Made by a program: the position numbers and the translations under genes | Notes under the pieces: generated by a model | The model's input: only the letters and a program-made list of their open reading frames with translations | Database searches by the model: none | What the model was told of the DNA's origin: nothing | Part shown: positions 58,962 through 64,000 of the stretch, piece after piece | Layout: each line of letters starts with the position of its first letter | How positions within the stretch are numbered: the first letter of the stretch is position 1 | Origin: CAMAVH01 sp046297835 | Lineage (GTDB): Bacteria; Pseudomonadota; Alphaproteobacteria; SMXQ01 | Direction: 5' to 3' | Assembly (NCBI GenBank): GCA_046297835.1 | Contig: JBKBHI010000007.1 | Span: forward strand, 124,001-188,000 | Length of the DNA stretch: 64,000 nt

Positions 58962-59834
58962 CTAGGTGTCCTTGCCGGTTTTCTTGGCGTTCGGCGCTTT
59001 CGGCGCCGGCACCCCGGGCGACAGCCGCACGACCGTCCGGTCGGGCAGCCGCAGATCGATGTTGGCCACGTCGCGCGCCAGGACGTCCTGGTTGCGCTGC
59101 ATGGCGGCGAATTTGGCCCAAGCGCGGCCGGCGTCCTGTTCGGGAAGCTGCACTTCCGCGCCGTTGTCGAAGATCACGGTCCAGCGGCGCTGGCCGACGA
59201 AGCTGAAAGCGGCGACGCGCGCGCGCAAGTCCGGCTCGGCGGCGGCGATGGCGAGAATGGCGGGCGCGTTGGTCGGCGCGCCGTCGCCGATGATCTGCGG
59301 CAATTGGCCGAAGCGCGCCGGATCGGCGCTGGGAATGACCGCGCCGTCGATATCCACCACGGCCAGCTTGCCGTCCTTCTGCCACAGCGCCATCGGCACG
59401 CGCTCTTCGAGGCGCACGAAGACGGTATCGGGCAGGCGGCGCTCGACGGTCGCCTTGCGCACCCAGGGCAGCGCTTCGAGGCGGTTCTTCGCTTCGTGCG
59501 GATCGAAGGCGAGGATGGGCGAGCCGCGGCGCACGGCGAGCGCGGCCAGCACGTCTTGGCCGGGGCTTTCGCCGCGGCCCTGCACGAGAACCTCGCCGAC
59601 CGCGAGGCCGAGCCCGGCGGACACGATCATGCCGTGCCGTTCGGCCCAAGCGCCGGCGGCGGCGATATGGCCGGCGCGCGCCAAATAAATCGGCGTGCCG
59701 ACGACGACGGCGAGCGCGGCGACGCCCGCGCCCGCGCGCAGCGCCGGCTTCAGCCAGCGCGGCGGCGGCGTGCGGCGCACCGGCTTGCGCGACCCATTGC
59801 GCGACTGTGCGCGACGCTTGTTCAGCGCGGGCAT
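58962..59834 (-). CDS. ftsQ: Cell-division protein FtsQ
   Basis: Divisome protein with one N-terminal membrane segment. The 290 residues start with a basic cytoplasmic tail (MPALNKRRAQSRNGSRK), then a transmembrane helix around residues 32-52, then the POTRA domain (VLVQGRGESPGQDVLAAL near 82; LEALPWVRKATVERRLPDTVFVRLEERVP near 112) and the FtsQ beta domain. The start overlaps the ddl stop by 13 bp. A hydrophilic KNPAKK-like tail ends it. Confidence 0.92.
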   Translation of the reverse strand: MPALNKRRAQSRNGSRKPVRRTPPPRWLKPALRAGAGVAALAVVVGTPIYLARAGHIAAAGAWAERHGMIVSAGLGLAVGEVLVQGRGESPGQDVLAALAVRRGSPILAFDPHEAKNRLEALPWVRKATVERRLPDTVFVRLEERVPMALWQKDGKLAVVDIDGAVIPSADPARFGQLPQIIGDGAPTNAPAILAIAAAEPDLRARVAAFSFVGQRRWTVIFDNGAEVQLPEQDAGRAWAKFAAMQRNQDVLARDVANIDLRLPDRTVVRLSPGVPAPKAPNAKKTGKDT

Positions 59835-60748
59835 GAGGCGTCCTCCACGATCCAGCTCACGAGCTGCTCGAAATTGATGCCGGCATGGGCGGCGATCTCC
59901 GGCACCAGGGAGAGCGGCGTCATGCCTGGCTGGGTGTTGACTTCCAGCACGTAAAATTCGCCGTCCGCGCCTTTGGTGTCGTCGTAGCGCAGGTCGGTGC
60001 GCGAGACGCCGCGGCAGCCGAGCGTGCGGTGGGCGGCGAGGCCGATCTCCAGCGCTTCCTGGTATTTCGCGGGCGACAGCGGCGCGGGCATCAGATGCTC
60101 GGCCTTGCCGTCGGTGTATTTCGCCTCGTAGCTGTAGAAGCCCTGCTTGGGGCGAATCTCGAGGCAGCCGAGCGCCTTGTCGCCCATCACCGCGACCGTC
60201 AGCTCGCGGCCGGGGATGAAGCGTTCGACCAGCACCTGCTCGCCGTAGGGCCAGGCGGTGTCGGCGAAGGGCTTGGCGTTGTCGCCGGGCTGGACGATAT
60301 GCACGCCGACGCTGGAGCCTTCGTTGAACGGCTTGATCACGTAAGGCGCGTCCATGAAGCCGCCCTTCAGCACCTCCTCGCGGCTCAGCACCAGGCCTTC
60401 GGCGACGCGGAGGCCGGCCGCCTGGAACAGGCGTCGCGCGGTCGGCTTGTCCATGGCGATGGCCGAGGCCAGCACGCCGGAATGGGTGTAGGGCAGGCCG
60501 ATCATCTCCAGCGCGCCCTGGATGCAGCCGTCTTCGCCGAAGCGGCCGTGCAGCGCGTTGAACGCCACCTGCGGGCGCGGATGCAGCTGCTTGAGGAGCG
60601 CGCCGATGTCGCGGCCGACGTCGATGGTGACGACATGATGGCCGAGCTTCTTGAGCGCGTTCGACACGGCCGCGCCGGAGACGAGCGACACCTCTCGCTC
60701 GGCTGACCAGCCGCCCATCAGCACCGCGACTTCCATCTTGCCGCTCAT
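59822..60748 (-). CDS. ddl: D-alanine-D-alanine ligase
   Basis: ATP-grasp ligase that makes the D-Ala-D-Ala dipeptide of peptidoglycan. The 308 residues have MGGWSAEREVSLVSG at the start, ALHGRFGEDGCIQGALE, YVIKPFNEGSSVGV, and LEVNTQPGMTPLSLVPE (metal- and substrate-binding). The ATG at 60748 overlaps the murB stop (ATGA); longer in-frame forms extend into murB and are rejected. Ends 13 bp inside ftsQ. Confidence 0.95.
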   Translation of the reverse strand: MSGKMEVAVLMGGWSAEREVSLVSGAAVSNALKKLGHHVVTIDVGRDIGALLKQLHPRPQVAFNALHGRFGEDGCIQGALEMIGLPYTHSGVLASAIAMDKPTARRLFQAAGLRVAEGLVLSREEVLKGGFMDAPYVIKPFNEGSSVGVHIVQPGDNAKPFADTAWPYGEQVLVERFIPGRELTVAVMGDKALGCLEIRPKQGFYSYEAKYTDGKAEHLMPAPLSPAKYQEALEIGLAAHRTLGCRGVSRTDLRYDDTKGADGEFYVLEVNTQPGMTPLSLVPEIAAHAGINFEQLVSWIVEDASCPR

Positions 60749-61695
60749 GCCGCGCCTCCGACCGAATGCAGGCCGGGAAGCGCTTTGCCGATGCGCTTGA
60801 TCTCCCATTCGAGCGTCACGCCGCTCTCTGCGAACACGCGGCGGCGGACTTCCTCGCCGAGCGCCTCGATGTCGGCGGCGGTGGCGTCGCCGGTATTGAT
60901 CAGGAAGTTGCAGTGCAGTTCGGACACTTGCGCGCCGCCCAGGCGCAAGCCGCGGCAACCGGCCGCGTCGATCAATTGCCAGGCTTTATGGCCTTCAGGG
61001 TTCTTGAAGGTCGAGCCGCCGGTCGGCGTGCGCAGCGGCTGCGTCTCGGCGCGCGCCTGCTGGATTTCGTCCATGCGGGCCTGGATCGCGGCCGGATCGC
61101 CGGCTTCGCCCCTGAGCGTCGCGCTCGTGAAGATCCAATCTTTCGGCACGCCCGCGTGGCGATAGGTGAAGCCGAGATCGGCATGGCTCAGCTTGCGCAG
61201 CTCGCCTTGCGCATCGACGGCTTCGGCGGCGACGACGACATCGGTCATCTCGCGGCCGTAAGCGCCGGCGTTCATGCGCAGCGCGCCGCCGATCAGGCCC
61301 GGGATGCCGGAAAGGAATTCGAGGCCGGCGATGCCGGCGGCGCGCGCCGCGATGGCGACGTTCAGGTCGAGCGCGGACGCCCCGGCCGTCACGGACGGGC
61401 CATCGGTCGCAATGGTCGCGAAATCGCGGCCCAAGCGGATGACGACCCCGTCGATGCCGCCGTCGCGCACCAGCAAGTTCGAACCGACGCCGAGCACCGT
61501 GACCGGCACGTCGGCCGGCTTGCCGGCGAGAAAGGTCATAAGGTCTTCGACATCGACCGGGCGGAACATGACTTCGGCCGGGCCGCCGACCTTGAACCAG
61601 GTGACGCGCGACAGATCGGCGGCTTCCGTATAACGGCCGCGCACCGCCGGCAGGCGGTCGATCAGGCGCTGCGGGGCCTTGCGCTCGGCCATCAT
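60745..61695 (-). CDS. murB: UDP-N-acetylenolpyruvoylglucosamine reductase
   Basis: FAD enzyme that completes UDP-MurNAc. The 316 residues have TWFKVGGPAEVMFRP, the FAD-binding VLGVGSNLLVRDGGIDGVVIRLG, SGIPGLIGGALRMNAGAYG, the catalytic Ser of GGSTFKNPEGHKAW, and the Glu of LEWEIKRIG. The start ATG 61695 overlaps the murC stop (ATGA). An in-frame upstream start would add 18 residues overlapping murC. Confidence 0.95.
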   Translation of the reverse strand: MMAERKAPQRLIDRLPAVRGRYTEAADLSRVTWFKVGGPAEVMFRPVDVEDLMTFLAGKPADVPVTVLGVGSNLLVRDGGIDGVVIRLGRDFATIATDGPSVTAGASALDLNVAIAARAAGIAGLEFLSGIPGLIGGALRMNAGAYGREMTDVVVAAEAVDAQGELRKLSHADLGFTYRHAGVPKDWIFTSATLRGEAGDPAAIQARMDEIQQARAETQPLRTPTGGSTFKNPEGHKAWQLIDAAGCRGLRLGGAQVSELHCNFLINTGDATAADIEALGEEVRRRVFAESGVTLEWEIKRIGKALPGLHSVGGAA

Positions 61696-63116
61696 GCCTG
61701 CGCTCCCTTCGCGAGCTTGCCCAGATCGGCGGGCAGGGCGTTGGCCCAAGTGGTGATGCTGCCGGCGCCGACGCAGACGACGAGGTCGCCCGGCGCGGTC
61801 AGGCCGGCGACGATGCCGGGCAGCGCCTCGGCGTTCGGCAGGGCGACGACCTGGCGGTGGCCGTGGGCGCGCAGGCTCTCGACCAGCGAGTCGCGGTCGA
61901 TGCCGGGGATCGGCTGCTCGCCGGCCGGATAGACGTCGGCGACGATCACCGCGTCGGCGTCGTTGAAGCAGGTGGAGAAGTCCTCGAACAAGTCGCGCAG
62001 GCGCGTGTAGCGGTGCGGTTGCACCACGGCGACGACCTTGCCCTTGTAGGCTTCGCGCGCGGCGCGCATGACGGCGGCGATCTCGACCGGGTGGTGGCCG
62101 TAATCGTCCACCACCGTCACGCCGTTCGCCTCGCCGGTCTTGGTGAAGCGGCGCTTCACGCCCTTGAAGGCGAGCAGCGCGGCGCGCATGCGTTCCTCGT
62201 CGAGGCCCATCTCTAGGCCGACGGCGATGGCGGCCAGCGTGTTCTGCACGTTATGCTTGCCGGCCATCGGCAGCTTCATGCCGCGGATCAGGCGCGGCGC
62301 GCCGCCTCCCGCGCGATCGGCGACCAGCACGTCGAAGGTGATGCCCTCGGGCGAGGCGACGAGATTGAGGCCGCGCACATCCGCTTGAGGGCTATAGCCG
62401 TAGGTGACGATCTTGCGGTCCGACAGTTTCGGGATCATCGCCTGCACTTCGGGATGATCGATGCACAGGCAGGCGAAGCCGTAGAACGGGATGTTCTCGA
62501 CGAAATTGACGAAGGCGCGGCGCACCGCGTCGAAGTCGCCGTAATGGTCGAGATGCTCGGGATCGATATTGGTGACGACGGCGATGGTCGCCGGCAGCCG
62601 CAGGAAGGTGCCGTCGGATTCGTCGGCCTCGACCACCATCCAGTCGCCGTCGCCGAGGCGGGCGTTGGTGCCGATGGCGTTGAGGATGCCGCCGATGATG
62701 ACGGTGGGGTCGAGCCCGGCGCCTTCGAGCATGGCGGCGACCAGCGAGGTCGTGGTGGTCTTGCCGTGCGTGCCGCCGACCGCGATGGCCCATTTCAGGC
62801 GCATCAGCTCGCCGAGCATCTCGGCGCGGCGCACCACGGGGATCAGGCGGGCGCGCGCGCCCGTCACTTCCGGATTGCTCGGCTTCACCGCCGAGGAGAT
62901 GACGACGACCTGCGCTTCGCCGACGTTCTCGGCGGCATGGCCGATGGCGACCTTGATGCCGAGATCGCGCAGGCGCTTGACGTTGGCGCTCTCCGCCATG
63001 TCGCTGCCCTGCACGACATAGCCGAGGTTGTGCAGCACTTCGGCGATGCCGGACATGCCGATGCCGCCGATGCCGACGAAATGGATGGTGCCGATGTTGA
63101 GCGGCAGGGCCCTCAT
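61692..63116 (-). CDS. murC: UDP-N-acetylmuramate-L-alanine ligase
   Basis: Adds L-alanine to UDP-MurNAc. The ATG at 63116, overlapping the murG stop (ATGA), gives 474 residues. Motifs: IHFVGIGGIGMSGIAEVL at the N-terminus, the ATP-binding GGTHGKTTTTSL near 108, VVEADESDGTFL, NIDPEHLDHYG, and VDDYGHHPVEI. Standard three-domain Mur ligase length. Longer in-frame upstream forms lie within murG. Confidence 0.96.
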   Translation of the reverse strand: MRALPLNIGTIHFVGIGGIGMSGIAEVLHNLGYVVQGSDMAESANVKRLRDLGIKVAIGHAAENVGEAQVVVISSAVKPSNPEVTGARARLIPVVRRAEMLGELMRLKWAIAVGGTHGKTTTTSLVAAMLEGAGLDPTVIIGGILNAIGTNARLGDGDWMVVEADESDGTFLRLPATIAVVTNIDPEHLDHYGDFDAVRRAFVNFVENIPFYGFACLCIDHPEVQAMIPKLSDRKIVTYGYSPQADVRGLNLVASPEGITFDVLVADRAGGGAPRLIRGMKLPMAGKHNVQNTLAAIAVGLEMGLDEERMRAALLAFKGVKRRFTKTGEANGVTVVDDYGHHPVEIAAVMRAAREAYKGKVVAVVQPHRYTRLRDLFEDFSTCFNDADAVIVADVYPAGEQPIPGIDRDSLVESLRAHGHRQVVALPNAEALPGIVAGLTAPGDLVVCVGAGSITTWANALPADLGKLAKGAQA

Positions 63117-64000
63117 GCGGCCTTCTCCGTGTCGTGTTTGCCGTTGCCGCCGGCGAGCAGGCCGGCGACGAGAATGGCGAGATTGGCCGCGGCGTCGCGA
63201 TGGCCGGCGGCGTGGGCCTTGTCCGCCATGCGCGCGAGCTGCTGCGGCTGGGCGAACAGGAGTTTCAGGCGCGCGGACAGCGTTTCGGGCGTGAAATCGA
63301 GCTGCGGCACGCAGACCGCGCCGCCCTGCGTTTCGATGGCGCGGGCGTTGAGCGTCTGGTGGTCGTCCATCGCGTGCGGGTAAGGCACCAGGATGGCGGG
63401 CCGGCCGGCCATGGTCAGTTCGGCGACCGTCGAGGCGCCCGAGCGGCAGACGACGAGATGGGCGTGCAGCAGGCGCTCGGGCATGTCGCCGAAGAAGCTG
63501 GCAAGATCGACGCGGATGTCGGTGCCGGCGTAGGCCGCGCGCACGCGCTCGATGTCCTCGGGGCGGCATTGCTGGCTGACGCGCAGGCGCTGGCGGATGT
63601 CGGGCGGCAGGCGGTCGAGCGCGGCGGGCACCACGTCGCTGAATACCGTCGCGCCCTGGCTGCCGCCGGTGACGAGCAGGTAGATCGGGCCGTCGCCGGC
63701 GAGCGCCGGATAGGCGTTGTCGCGCAAGGCGCGGATGCCGGGGCGCACCGGATTGCCGGTCATCACCACCTTGGCGCGGTCGGCCGGCTTGATGCCGCCG
63801 ACGCTCTCGAACGAAGTGGCGATGGCCGAGACGCGCGAGGCGAGCAGGCGGTTGGCGCGGCCGAGCAACGCGTTCTGCTCGTGGATCAGGGTCGGCACGC
63901 CGAGGCTGCTCGCCGCCATCATCGTCGGCACGGTGGCGTAGCCGCCGAAACCGACGACGACGCTGGGCTTGAGGCGCGCCAGCAGTCCGCGCGATTGCAA
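63113..64000 (-). CDS. murG: Lipid II synthase MurG, partial
   Basis: Adds GlcNAc to lipid I at the inner membrane. The start lies beyond the right edge; 295 C-terminal residues are visible. Motifs: VVVGFGGYATVPTMMAA, LIHEQNALLGRANR, VTGGSQGATVFSDVVP, and the donor-binding VCRSGASTVAELTMAGRPAILVPYPHAMDDHQTLNA. The stop overlaps murC. The other dcw genes (murD, ftsW and so on) should continue beyond the edge. Confidence 0.95.
   Translation of the reverse strand: MQSRGLLARLKPSVVVGFGGYATVPTMMAASSLGVPTLIHEQNALLGRANRLLASRVSAIATSFESVGGIKPADRAKVVMTGNPVRPGIRALRDNAYPALAGDGPIYLLVTGGSQGATVFSDVVPAALDRLPPDIRQRLRVSQQCRPEDIERVRAAYAGTDIRVDLASFFGDMPERLLHAHLVVCRSGASTVAELTMAGRPAILVPYPHAMDDHQTLNARAIETQGGAVCVPQLDFTPETLSARLKLLFAQPQQLARMADKAHAAGHRDAAANLAILVAGLLAGGNGKHDTEKAA

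Overview
The window is a 64 kb piece of a GC-rich alphaproteobacterial chromosome. The order ispG-hisS-hemA(gtrA type)-prfA-prmC-DUF4167-clpB, the DUF1127/YjiS-like protein, the C-terminally extended FtsZ, and the block murG-murC-murB-ddl-ftsQ-ftsA-ftsZ-lpxC followed by bamD-recN-ligA all point to Alphaproteobacteria, probably a Rhodospirillales-like lineage. The species cannot be named from the sequence alone. Periplasmic receptors of the tripartite tricarboxylate transporter (Bug) family are typical of a soil or water heterotroph. No tRNA, rRNA, phage, insertion sequence or CRISPR array was seen.

Left part (1-17.7 kb): isoprenoid synthesis (ispG, cut by the window edge), translation (hisS, glutamyl-tRNA reductase, prfA, prmC), a DUF4167 protein behind a hairpin-rich leader, clpB behind a heat-shock type promoter, an M23 cell-wall peptidase, gmhA, yajQ, a TauD-like dioxygenase, a GNAT-nitrilase fusion, ettA, and two Mla lipid-transport proteins.

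Middle part (17.9-33 kb): a methionine-cycle operon (ArsR-methyltransferase, metF, metH), a hybrid histidine kinase with two nearly identical FixL-type haem PAS domains, and a minus-strand transcription unit under a TPP riboswitch that joins thiC to a glycosyltransferase and two dTDP-rhamnose genes. An orphan Bug receptor, a pentapeptide-repeat protein and a diguanylate cyclase follow.

Accessory part (33.1-39.7 kb): a LysR-controlled minus-strand cluster that looks like an uncharacterised catabolic pathway. It encodes a haem-oxygenase-like (HDO/PqqC-like) oxidase, an SDR dehydrogenase, an M29/NicX-like metalloenzyme, a Bug receptor, a VOC protein and a DapA/hydratase-aldolase-like lyase. A perfect 9-bp inverted repeat lies in the divergent promoter. 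This is the best candidate in the window for an undescribed system.

Right part (39.7-64 kb): a secreted PDZ protein that has lost all three protease catalytic residues, uvrD-prmA, a DUF1127 gene, an aminopeptidase P, then ligA, recN and bamD. An island of a Bug receptor, a cupin and a hypothetical gene separates bamD from lpxC. The rest is the divisome/peptidoglycan (dcw) cluster on the minus strand, running off the right edge in murG.
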